A stretch of 64,000 nucleotides of DNA from Burhinus oedicnemus (Eukaryota > Chordata > Aves > Charadriiformes > Burhinidae), in assembly GCA_008921705.1 (NCBI GenBank), contig VFFE01007789.1, positions 943,727 to 1,007,726 of the forward strand, written 5' to 3'. Made by a program: the position numbers and the translations under genes. The notes beneath the pieces are model-generated. The model did not search any database and was not told where the DNA came from. It saw only the letters and a list, made by a program, of their open reading frames with translations. Numbering within the stretch: the stretch's first letter is position 1; each line of letters starts with the position of its first letter. Positions 12,421-25,000 of the stretch are shown piece after piece.

Positions 12421-15400
12421 AAGTCTACTCATCATTACCCGTTCTAGGTTTTCTTCCTTTCAAACAGCCCATACGGCTGGGGACTGACTGAGTGCAAGGA
12501 CAGGCAGCCTTGCACGCTCTCCAGAGAGCCTCCTGGGGTTCATCACTTAATGAAACGTTTGAGTGGCACCAGGTGCTAATGCAATGGCAGTAAGTTGATG
12601 TGCCTTCCTTTTCAAGAACCATTAAATCAAGTGCACCATTTGACTTCTTTTAAACTTGTAAATCTAGAACTAGGGTACTTTTATTGTTTAAATAAGGGAC
12701 ATAAAATGGATGCATCACCAGAAGCATCAGTAGGAGCCTCTCTAGAAAAACAAAGAGCATCTCTAGGAACAAGAAGTAACATGTCTTTTTGCCCACACTG
12801 GATAAAGCAAGGAGAGACCCACCCTATCTAAAGCCATCTCCCATCAGCACAGTATCAGAGATGCTCATAATTTCAATTTGCACCCCCAACCACGAGTAGC
12901 AGGGCAGGGAGACACGCAGACGCACAGCTCCAAAGCCGTGCTACAGCACTCGCTGCTGGTACCTAGCCACATGACAATCCCCAATATGCCACAGAGAGAG
13001 AAAAAGCACACTGCAGGTGCGTGTACCTAAGGAAGAACTTCACAGCAGCCCTCTGAGGTAAAGGACAGCAAACCTAGCCAGGAGAGGAGGAGAGAAAGCA
13101 GTAGGGATGACCCAGCTCCCAGTTGCCTAACCTGGTGCCCCTGCGCCCACAGCAATGCCTGACACTAATTTGCTTCCATAGCAACTAAGCCCACCTTGGC
13201 ACCTGTGAATACCAATTTACCAACCACTTTTTGTCTTCAACCTTGGGTCTGAATACCTATAAAACAACGTGTCCTCTATTAAACAATAGGACTGTTATAT
13301 GAGAGCACTTGATGTTGATGGTAGTCTTATCAAAGATAATAGCATTTGCTCCATTATAATTAAGAAACAGCTGTTTTACCTTTTGGAAAAGAACTAGCAA
13401 TTATTAATCTCTTTATATTCCCAATTGAAAAAAATTGGTGCATGTATCCATTTAAGTTCCAACAAACTTAGTTTGGTGATAAATTTTCATTCTCCAGCTT
13501 GCCTTTGGCTTTTCTCACTGTAATGGCTACTCTCTAAACTCTCACAGTTTGTATCCAAACAAGAATAAAAATAAACAAACTATAACCTTCTGCATCTACC
13601 GCAAGGCTGGGATCCTGTTTCCTCCTCAGAGCCAAGAGTCAAGTCTCCTTCCTGTGTCTCCATCCACCTTCTCACTTCCATTCTAAAAATTCACATCTTC
13701 TGCACCGAGTGACATTTATAGCCAACGAGCGTCCAGTTTTCCAGTGACATTCTCATCTTGTGCCTTGCTCACTGGTTAAGTTTGGAAAGACAGCCTGCTT
13801 GTGCCCTCTGATCATCCCGGCTCTTTCCCCCCATCACTCCCTGTGCTGCCCACCTTCAGTATAGCAGTAGATCGCAAACTTTTTCTGCCTCCAGAAAGAG
13901 ACCACCTCTTCCCAATTTACATTAACTACCATCACATGCCATTCACTTGATGCCCTTTCCGCTGTTCCCAATCTGACCTTGCATGTGTGCATGGCAGAGG
14001 CGGGGAACAGCAACAGAGGAGACTGCACTTTCTTATGCTCCTACTCCTTTGCAGCTGTGAAGGATGCACACCCCAAGACAGGAACAAGAAGAAAGCACCT
14101 TGTTTGCTACTAGGTCTTATCTTAGCTCAGGCCTTCACACCATTCTTCCACATATCAGAATAGGTGATAAACAAAACTTTCCTATGCATTTGCATTCCTT
14201 GTCCCCTAAACCTTCCTCTACGTGCTCCTGGGCAAGTCAGCACATGTTATGAATGGAGCAGAAGTCTACGTGTGCTGATGGTCCAGCCACCTGCTGCTGA
14301 ACAGAGCAGACCGCTGAGTTCAGCCTGCCTTTCACCTACGCAGGGGCACAAGCTACTCCCAGCACACTGTCAAGAGCATCCCCTAACCGCTTCACTCCAA
14401 ATGCACGAATATGAACTCTATGTAAGACTAACAGAACTACGTTGAGGTAAACACACTATAATTAATGGGGGTGGCTACTTAAAACGAGCACTGTAATTTA
14501 AAATGACTGCTAGAGTGCAGTTCATGTTTTCTGTACTTGTTTTTCCATTCTCCAGTTTGAAGTTATAAACCTCTCTCCTATATGAAAAAGATAAACTTAC
14601 TTTAACAGCATAAAAAGATAAACATTACCTTTCAGTTTAGAATTTGTATGTTGTCATGTATTGCTGTGACGTGATTTCTTAACTTCGTCCACTAGTTCAG
14701 CATTGTTTGATACAGAGCGAAAGACCAGTAATTTACATTTTTGGATTGTACATTTGCTTGTCTGGTCCGATATTCCTGTCCACAAACTAGCCTGCACTCA
14801 GGTCTTTCAGCAACCTTCAACCATTTACCTACCAGCCACAGAAACATTACAAAGCTAGGTCTTACCACCACATTTTCATAGTGCCAAGATTTCCTAATAG
14901 CAGAACTGGGGATGGACAGGACTTTTCAGGTGATCTTTCTTGAAACTTTTAAACATACTCTTCCAGAGACATTGTATCTCCTATGCACAGAAGGCATAAT
15001 AGGGTGGCTTTACAGAAGTAGGCTACTACCTGAATTAGAGGAGTAAACGTTATGTTCTGGTAGAAAGAGAAAGAACAAGTTTACCAGACTCAGTAGCTTG
15101 CTTTATAGCAGACTTTGCCCCAGTTATGCCACATTCTCCTTGAGTGAGGGCTGTTTATGTTTCCCACCCCCAAACAGTTTGTGTATAGCATTGCACCAAC
15201 ACACATGTATTGGCATCTGCTTTCAGTGCTAACCTGTGCTCCTGTTACTCTGATCTTTTCATCTTTCAAGTCATTGGCCAATTTTTGTTGACCTAAAGTT
15301 TTGAGTGTACTATACTTTTAAGAATCACACTTTTGTAAACTAAGGTTAAAAATACTCTGAATTATTTGCACAGTTTAGAGAAAAGCTTTTTGAACACTGG

Positions 15401-15708
15401 ACACTAGGATTTCAATACTCATTTATGAGAGCTAACAATTTCCAGATAAAAACACAGCACCACAAAAGTGTAACTATAATAACTGCATATGGCAATGCCA
15501 CATTTAAGTACCTACATCCATCTGACATTCCTTTGAAAATTAACATCTCACGTCCTTAGTGCAATGAACTCTGCCAGGCTCTGTTGAAAGCATCTTCTCA
15601 TCACTTCACATCTAAAAAATTTTGACATACTGATATTTTCTAAACCTGCAGTGGTAAAAAAGCATCAAACCAGTTGAGAACATCTCTTTAATAATTTTTT
15701 TTTTTTTT

Positions 15709-15906
15709 AAATGATGAGTTGTTTCTCTACAGTATTTATTTCCAGTTGTCAAGTAGCATTTGAATTTAAATAAAAAAAGTCTCTAGGAGGTGAACATATG
15801 ATAATGAAAAGTCATTATACAAAAGCTTTGCACAAAACATACTGAAAATACAGAGTAATGAACAAAATTAAGCAAGAGAAATATGATCTCAAACAAAATG
15901 TTCCAT
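15709..15906 (-). other. PMS1: PMS1 3' UTR (predicted)
   Basis: This is a short AT-rich 3' UTR of about 200 nt after the TAA, estimated from the AATAAA at 15,735-15,740 and a cleavage site 20-30 nt downstream. A genomic A14 tract on the sense strand (15,695-15,708) sits exactly where cleavage is expected. The end is therefore approximate, and transcripts may also end further down. Confidence 0.6.
15735..15740 (-). terminator. PMS1 polyadenylation signal AATAAA
   Basis: Canonical AATAAA on the minus strand, about 170 nt after the stop codon and in the context GGAAATAAATACTG. A second, weaker ATTAAA lies at 15,687-15,692. Confidence 0.65.
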
Positions 15907-16098
15907 TTACTGAGTAATTTCCATGGAGCTGTGCTTGTCAACTTCTGGAATATCTGTTAAATGATGAAAAAAAGGACGACCATGAACACAGCCTTTATTT
16001 TCCTTTCCAAGCTGTTGCTTCATCCTGTAAATTGTGTTTTGTACATCTTCTTTTGACAAATGTAAGGGCAGCTGCCGAGCTAAACGTACTGCTTCTCC
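15907..16098 (-). CDS. PMS1: PMS1 exon 13: C-terminus and stop codon (residues 871-933)
   Basis: This is 63 codons plus TAA at 15,907-15,909. It encodes [20 protein letters not shown] and later [18 protein letters not shown]. The C-x-HGRP motif near the C-terminus is shared with PMS2 and structures the MLH1-binding fold. The last dozen residues ([10 protein letters not shown]) extend slightly past the human end. The acceptor is CCACAG|GGA. Confidence 0.95.
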   Translation of the reverse strand, partial: GEAVRLARQLPLHLSKEDVQNTIYRMKQQLGKENKGCVHGRPFFHHLTDIPEVDKHSSMEITQ

Positions 16099-19000
16099 CT
16101 GTGGAAAGGAAAAACAAAAACAAAACCCCAATAGTTTTAAAGTACCACGTTTTAACACATTAACCTGGGGCTACCAGAAATCAGGATTTAAGCACTCACT
16201 GTTTAAAGGTCACTCTTCTCTTTTCTGCTGGTAAACATTCCAAATTCCAGAAACACATATGTAACTCTAAATATATCTTATTGGTCATTTCATGACACTT
16301 CTACAATGGAGTCACACACATCCTGGTCATGTTTGCACTCTTTTTCTTTTAGGGTCCGCTTTTGCAAGATGCTTTGTGTTTCTGAATATCTTATTTCCTG
16401 TTGGCACCAGTATCAGCTGAAGATGTTTACCAGTTCCCAAAATACATTCTACACCACAAACTTTAGAACTAACAGAAATGAAGTCAAACAGTCACCTAAA
16501 CAAAGTTTTAAAAATACTATAGTGAAATTGTATATTAATGTTGTATTAACTATTGTCTATTGCATCCAGTTATCTCACAATACTAGAAAGCAGAAGTGAC
16601 TGCTAAACAATTACTGGAGCACCCATCCTCAAAGAATCAAGTAACTTCAAAAAGAAGTTGGAGGAGGAAACAAAAAACCTGACAAGATGGGCCTTCCTGC
16701 CCTTGCCTTCTTTTCTGTACTTTAGTAGTGTTGCCTAGACAGAAATGGACATGCAATACAATCTCCCTTCACATTGTACAAACCTGAAGCAGCATTCATA
16801 ATATTTTAATCTGAATCTTCTCATTTTGTTTGTCTGGGATGTTTTCCCACTCTTCCAAATGGAAAAAAGATCACTGTGGTCTATTGTCTACCTAGGAAGG
16901 CTGCTTCTTTAACCATCACCCTATTTTTTCTTCAGGGTCTACCAAAAGACAGCAAAAGCTGCAGACATGCTGCCTGCTCAAATATGAAACTTTTTATGAT
17001 AAAAGTTGCAATTTTGAACATGACAGTGAATGGCGTTTCCAGTGTTTACCCCCCTGCAATGGTGAAAAAACCTCAGTGCTTATTATTTTTTTTTTTCCAT
17101 GATGGCAAGCTATATACTTCCTAGTTAGTATGTATTTTCCAGCTACTGTTACAGTTCCTCCCAGAATCAACATTTCTCTTAATAAGCTTCCTTAGGTAAT
17201 CTCTTAATGTATACCTTTATATGTATATGTGTGTCTACATATATGTATATAGATACATACATATATATGTACATGTGTGTATATATATGTATATAGATAT
17301 ACAGAGGTATCTGTACATGTGTGTGTGTATCTCTCTCTATATAAACCAACTGCATCAATCTGATTGATGGGTATTTGTAAGTAGAGGAAATAAAGCTTCT
17401 GCCTCCAAACTAAGTTACAAACCATTACTGTCTCACTTCTCACCCCTTCCTTCAGCTTCTTTCATAAGTGCACAAGAATGGTTCAGTAGTATACAACAGA
17501 ATCACTCGCTCCAAAGGCAGATATAAACTTACTGCCCCAAAAAGACAGGCCAAGATTTGTATAATAAATGTTTAAAAAATAAAACACGTATTCTGTGTAA
17601 ATGTCTAGGCCCCATTTTGAAGTTGCCTGATTCAGGAAAGTATGTCAGTAAATGCTTAAGTAACAAGAGACTTGACATATATTTTGGTAACCTTTCTGAA
17701 TAGAGATCTTAAGAACTGGGATTAAAGACCGCATTCGTGAAACATCTAGACAAGTAGTGATAGAAAACCACTATTGTTAGTTACTCTAGCTTTAACTAGT
17801 ACCACATATATTAGCTGTCTCTGAAACCATGCCTATTACTGTCTCTGGATGGATGATTTTATCTATTTGCATATCAAATATTAACAAGAGCCATTCCAGT
17901 TCCAACTGTTGCATAATAACTTCTGTAAGAAAACAGATTAAAGATTCTTTTACTCAAGTACCGTATTTCTGGCAACTAATAATGCTGGCTGCTTGTGAAG
18001 AACACATGGTTTGCTCTCTATCAGTGCACTGCAGAACTTAGTCACTACTGCATTGAACACAGTGAACTCACAAGACTGTTGGTTGTCAGTATGTGCTTTC
18101 TTTAACTGCAGAAGTTATTGATGTTAACTAAATACAAGTGTTTGCAGAGGCACATGGGACACCGTATGTAAGACTTCATTTTTTACTTCAATGTCTTAAA
18201 TCCAGTGACAGCTTGCTTTTCTGGCAAAAAAAAGTTTCCATTTGTCTATCTCTACCCTTTCTTTGAATTAATCATAGGATTTTTTCTTCTTTAAGTGGAA
18301 ATGGTGCACTTTCTTATTTTCAGGGTGTACATCTCATTGAGGTTTACATCAGAATTAAGCTTCAGTTAATGCCTACTTTTCATAAACTACTACTTTAAAT
18401 AATTTCATAACTTCTTCATAGATTTATTTATAAAGGAGTTAAATCTTGATGACTGTTCTGGATTCAATTGCCTTCTAGACTTCGTAAAGCAATTTTATGG
18501 CAGTTCTGTTATCTAACATGGAGAAACGCCTTTCTAGTCTGAAAACTGCCTATGTACTTTGTAAACATCAGCTTTCAGCATGTATCATATCACGTTGGAT
18601 AACTAGTTTTAGAAATGTCTGATGGAAGTATTTTGGTAAGCAATACAGAACCCATACACCTCAGAGAGGATATGGCATTCTCCTTTTGAAAAGTAACTTC
18701 TGTTTAGAGCAGAGATACATTAATTAAAACAGAAAGCTGAAGAAAGACTTTCAAGCTGTTTAAGGATTTATTAAAAGTTTAGCTGGCCAATACTTAAAAG
18801 CAAACTTCTGTCTTACCTCCAAGTAATTTATCACTTTGAGAGGCCTACATTCATATACTTCCTTTGCATTTCCATTAACTATTGCGTTCAGAATTTCTTT
18901 CAAATCAGAAATACCATAATACGGCAGACAATTTGTCATCCCTTCTATTTCCATATGACTTTCTGTAGCTGAAGCATCTGAAAATACAAAACAAAACAGT

Positions 19001-22000
19001 AGTTTATACACTGCTTTGATTTCTATTCTGGATCAAGTCAGAGAAAATTAAACTGATCTAAAATCACTTAGTAAATTAGTCTCACAAATTCAATATTAGG
19101 AAACTTTTTTTGCTCCTCCCCAGGAGTGAAAAGGATTTATTCGTCCCATGTTTCATTATGATGATGTGTGCCTATTCACATCACAAATGTCTCAGCTTAT
19201 TTTAATTCAAATCCTAGCTGGCATTGTTTAAATGCTAAAAACATTTTGCAGCATTCCCAGTCTTGAGCATAGCTTTAATTAAAGCCCCTATGGCTTTAAA
19301 CAAACATTTATGAAATTAAAGTAGAAGCTAGTAATAAAATACAATTTAGCTTGAAAAAAATTAAAACAGTGTTCGCACTATTTCCTATGTAATTGGTTTA
19401 AACCTCTGTAGAGTTCAAATGTTATCATAACAAATTCAGCTTCTACTGAAATAAAAAGCAGGTTTTTTTCTCCTACAGCTTCTCCACAGCAGAGGAAGAA
19501 GTCAAACCCATATAATTAAAGGCTCGATGACAGACTTCATACTATCATTCACATGGTACCACTGCTGCAACAGGTACCACTCTGAATAGGAATGATGGAT
19601 AAAACATTTAAACAAACTTCCCAACAAAATATCTATTCAATCTTTGAGATGCAAGAGATTTCACTTCTTATTCACACTACTTGCAAAAAATTTTAATGAA
19701 ACTGCTACTGTACAGCTAACTTCTCTTCCACTCCCAGTCAGAAGCAAGTTCTCTAGGGGTCAGGCTCACATATCCTCACGCAGTCCTTCAGAGCTCCTCC
19801 TCTCATTCATGTTGGGGGCACAGAAATCTCAACCCAACCCACAAGGCTACCTTCCCTCTTCCTCCACTACAAGTCCAAGAAGTAAAGAGCTTCACAGGGA
19901 GAGCAGGGAAGAATACAATCCGTAACGAAAATAAACCCACCCTTGTGTAATGAACCCAGGTAGGATAAATTACATTCAGCCTGCTTCACAAATGTTATTT
20001 GCAAAGTCAAAAAAGTTGGAGACAAATAGATTGCTACAAAGTGGATTAAGTTAACAAACTGTAATAAGGGATCATTCATGTTCCTAATCCAAACAACAGT
20101 GTAAAAGATTTCAGAAGTGAGAGAAAATATATATGCAATATAAGTCACCACAATGTACTTTCATTAGCTAGTAGAGACTGTTATCCATGACCAGGCACTG
20201 TTTATTTTACAGTCATTAAATAAGAGCATAGATGAACAGGACTGTGCAGGTTGAAAATTTTTCTAAATATGGTGTGTCACCAAGTAAATAATGCTGTTGG
20301 GCCTTTTTAAGCTTCATGGCAAGAGATACTTTGACAAGAGTGGAAATTTGATACACGGAACAAACCTCCCAGCCCCCCAAAAAATCACATAACCTCCTTC
20401 CAGCTACATATTCAACACTGCTTTAATTTTGAAATTTTATTTCCTTTTTCACCCAGCATTGTCTTCCTTCTCTTTTTCAAGCTGTTTTTCCCTAATTGTG
20501 GCCAGCAAAAACAGACATATTTTTTATGTACTGCTGTAAGCCTATGATCAGATTCAGCTTAAAGCAAAATGTTAAACTATCTGAAAATTCTCCAGTTACT
20601 AAAAGTGAGATAAGATGATGTACTATGCCAGTATTTCCCCATGGGAAAGGCTGCCAGTAACAGACAGAAGCAAAAGATAGTCTGTTTTTAATCTCCTTCA
20701 GCTCTTTTCTCTTCCTTTTTATCCCAATTTTGCTTTAACGAAAGACTAGATTTGAGTTACTGTTCCAGACCATTTGATTATGCTGCTTTCTGTCTAAAAG
20801 CAGAACTTAAGTCTATTTGACAACCTTTCAATAATTACCTCTCTATATGCTACCAAGGACAGTACAGAAAATTTTAGTAAGTTTCAAGTGTTAAGATTTT
20901 CAGTTTAAAAACTTGTATTTCCAGTGCTTCCTCTTAAAATTTCATGACAATGAGGTTCTGGATTTACAAAACATTTCTTCTCCCCGCCAATCCAGTAAGC
21001 CGATGCTACATGCTTCCTAATGAGACTCCTAATGCTCGATACTCTTCAGTTTTACCAACACTAGTTTTACTGTCTGTGAATTTTGACAGCCAGATTTGAC
21101 TTCACCATGCTGCTCATTAATTTGAAAGTCAATGGGGGCTTTAAAGAGTCTAACAAATACAATACAAATAACAATACAAATCCTGGCTAAGAGGAGTCGT
21201 CTTCTTTGGTATTTCTGTTTGTGTGTCATTCTCCTTTTGTGGTTACATTCTTTAGACTGAAAAGTAGCCCACTGCATCCCGATTAACACATATTTATCTG
21301 CAAGTCTTTTCAGGAATTCTGATATTGGCAACATTTGATGATAGAAGCAGACGTCCAAGCCTCAGTGTACTTGTAAATTTTTGACAAAATATACCTTAGG
21401 ATTTTTGAGTATTCAAACAGCAGTCTTCAAGCAGTTTCCATGGTAGTTTCTATGAAATGCTTTGCAACTTCCAAGGAAAATATTTCCGTGAACAAATAAA
21501 CTAGCTTTCAATTGACTAAAAATGTGGATTTCTCATTGCTACAAATTTCCCCTTTCTCTTTCCAAACAAAGCATTCACAATCATCTTTGGATAATTCCTT
21601 CTTGATGGCCAGGAAAAACTGTTCTCTTCCAGCTGCCACCTAGATTAGGTGACACTAGAAGACTATCTACCTTCCAGTCTATGGTCAAAATCAAACTGAA
21701 ATTAAGTAGCAGCATGATTTTCCACTGGTTGGTTACAAGAGCTGAGGCAGCTTATATTACCAAGGAAGGTGGTTTATTTACCTATTACTGCTCTTTGAGG
21801 CCTTATAAGCACATTTTTTGGACACGCATATGTTGGATACACATATTCAATCAGGCAGACAATTCTACCCTAAAAGCCTGCCTTGGAGCATGGCCCAAGG
21901 CCCATCATTGTTACAAAAACAGATAAGACGTGTTCCTTGCTCTCAGTTCCTTTCCATCCAAGAATTCACATCTCTCTGTCTCTCTCGGACTTTCACGGAG

Positions 22001-25000
22001 GGAAACACACAGATGTGCTGTGAAGGTACATATAACAAACACATCTTAAGAATAACTGGATGGAAAGCAATCCATCTATCTTTTTGAAATGCTTCTCTCT
22101 ACGTAGGGGTCATTGCAAGCTACACCCAGCAAACAAATGCCTGCAGATCCCAGAATACTGAGTTAAGTAAAAGCAAACAGACTGCTCTCCCAAAGGTAGC
22201 ATCACTTCAAGCCTCAGTAAGGCCAGAACATGAGGGGGCGGGAGGGCAGTGGAAGATGGACTGGAGCTCAGCGTCACAGCTTTGCAAATCACAACAACTG
22301 GCACGTTCCACAAAGAAACCATTGATTTTGCCTAACTGACATACTTACAGCAAGAAGCTTTTCTCAGCTATTTCACAACATGTTTTTCACTGTCAGCTAT
22401 CCAGAGAAAATCTAGTTGAAAACTCCTTAGACTGCTGAGCAATCAATATAAAGAGAAACAAGGAGACATTACAAAAGATCTTAGTCTACCAAAACAAGAA
22501 GATGGGGTACATCCAAGATCTAAGATACTTGGAACAACTTTGGCTGCAATCATAGAGTCTTCGAATGATATGGTACAAAGGTAAGTTACATTCCTGTCTT
22601 ACAATAAGAGACCATCTGAAGGACAGACATCCTCAAATGAAACAACAGGCAAGTAAGGCCCGAAACTCTTGCACTCTTGTAAAAATAACTATTCAAAGGC
22701 TGCAACTGTGAAAAAGGAAGACATTGCCAGAAGTTCAAACAGTTTTCCCACCAAAATGACAGAACAAGGACAAAACTCTATGTGGAACTGAGTCCTTGTT
22801 AGGAAGAAAAGGCCTAATTAGACCTTTCAAAAACCTACTGGGAATAGTCCCAGAAAGACATCTTGGAAATATAAGACTGACATAATTGAAAATTTAACCA
22901 TTTAAGCAAATAAATCTGAATAAATAAATAGTTGATAGCTTTCTGTTATTAAGAAAGATCAAAAGACCATTTCTGATTGAAAAAATCCAGCCCAATTCTA
23001 ACTCCAAGAGCAGTTCAACATCCCAACTGTAAGACGGCAGGACCTGCCCATGTGCAGTGGTAGAAGATCTGGTAATTAGGGCACAGTTCTGGGTTTCCAA
23101 GCAGAAGGCACAAAATTCTGAAATTAAAAATGTCTTGACCACTGATCAACAGTATTTGCAACGTTCAAGCTGAGGTCAAGTATATCAGTCTTGCTGTCTG
23201 TGGGATCAGAAATGCATCAGAATCAGCAAAATGGGCTCCTCAGTCAGAAAGAAGTGTCCGCAACTAAGCAAGTGGACCACAAGAGGGAGGAGAACGAGAA
23301 GGGAAACAAAATGGCATTACTATACAGATGCTGTTTAGCACCTGCCAAAACAAAGATAACAGAAGACAGGACTTTGTACAGATATCATAATTTCCAACTG
23401 AATACCAGGAAGACAGTCCAGTCTTCCAGAAACAGGTGAATTTCTGCCTGCTTGTGCATCTGGTGTCACACAGTGCCATGGGGTTCATAGTGAGGCATGT
23501 CCATGCTATGTCTGTGAGAAAGGCTCCTGGTAGGTTATTAGAGTAACTAAAGTTCAGAACCACCCCACTGGCTAAAAGGTCTTGCCCGTTAAAGAGCATA
23601 GTTGTATTTCTACGAATTCCAAGCACTGTGAGGGAATAAGATTCAATTTCTGAGTATTAATCCCAAGCCCTGCTAAATTTAGTGCAAGACTAATGAATCA
23701 TTTTTTTTTTATCCTATAAGAGAAGTTGTCTCTTCTAGACAAGTCACCCAACTAACACAAAAACATTACTACACAGGGTTTTTTTTTCACGTAAGAAACA
23801 ATCAGAACCAAAATCTTTATAAAAAGTTCCTCAATGCCGTAAGTTGCCAAAAGGTAGGAATTTAAACTGCAAAGAAGCATCTTTAACAAAGACCAGTTGA
23901 ATTGCAAGCCTAGTGCAACAAGGGAATTACCAAAGTCACCTTCCAAATTAAGGCAGCTGTTCAGATTTTCTTGTTATTAAATAAACAGTCCTATAAAACA
24001 CCCCACACACCAAAAGGAAATAAGGAATGAATCCATGGTCCTAAATTGAAGTCATTACACTGACCTAGGAAACAGTCCTAGTGAGATGCTCAAGGCCAAA
24101 GCAAGAGGTCTCGTGTTCCAAATTAATATCTGAGTATTATGAGTAGACTTAATATATGATAACGGGCAACAATACTCAGGGTCCTTCTCTTTTCCTTTGG
24201 CAGAATATGTGTGATTTAAACAAATAATCAATACAGCCTACTAGACTGACAGTCCTCTTCAGAGATCACCATGGGTCAATGAAAACCTCCTTCTTTTGCA
24301 GCCCAAACTGCCAAACATCGAATTGGAGCAGCTAAGTTTCCTTTGTTCTTGTTTTGGAAGGTAGCTTAGATCTACTGATGGCATCACATACTTATCCACA
24401 TGGATCAAGAGAAAGGCTTGTTATTTTGCAAGAAGAAACTACCAGAAATACCACTTTCACACTCAAATTCAAAGCTAAAGAAATGGAACCTTTGCTTGTG
24501 ACATAAAAGAGGATGTCTCTGTCAGAAAAAGGAAATTTTCTACCATAGAAAATAAAACTCCTAACCCAGGATGAAACAGGAAGCCATGCACTAGTGGCTA
24601 TTAATAAGAAATCAACCAGCAGTCAGAAAGGGCCATCTAATAAGACCATGTCAGGGTCGATATCCCAAAGGAAAGTATAGACCTTCAAATATACTACAGT
24701 GGACCTTGACAGCAAGAAAGATTTGATAGTTCAGGTGAGAAACAACAAATACTAGGACTGATCCAATTCACCCAAGAAGCTGGGAAAAAAAGGAATTATA
24801 AAGGTACGTGCACAGAGAATGGGGTTCAGGTGTGCTCCTATGGATGCTGCTAAGGTGAAACTCTCCAGCTACTGTGGGTTAAGTGCACATTTGCATTCTG
24901 GACACCTCTCTACAGCAAGCTGTGACTTTCTAATCCACCATACAAAGTGGCAACCCCTGTCCCAAAAAATTAACAATATATCCCGAAGAAACAAAACTTT

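Larger units (their letters stand above)
12096..15694. other. Intergenic sequence between the GC-rich patch and the PMS1 3' end
   Basis: A relatively GC-rich stretch (about 12,100-12,560 and 12,880-13,150), then ordinary AT-rich DNA up to the PMS1 polyadenylation region. No open frame here resembles a known protein. The CTCF-type site and the LTR-like start are listed separately. Confidence 0.55.

Noticed and set aside
17204..17443. Repetitive Tyr/Thr/His peptide on the minus strand
   Set aside because: It is the translation of the TA/GT microsatellite.
19279..19299. 8-bp hairpin TTAAAGCC/GGCTTTAA
   Set aside because: Short stem, common by chance in a window of this size.
22549..22575. ATCATAGAGTCTTCGAATGATATGG, resembling a reversed CR1 octamer tail
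   Set aside because: Only partial match to ATCATAGAATCATAGAATGG, and the adjoining sequence does not continue as CR1.
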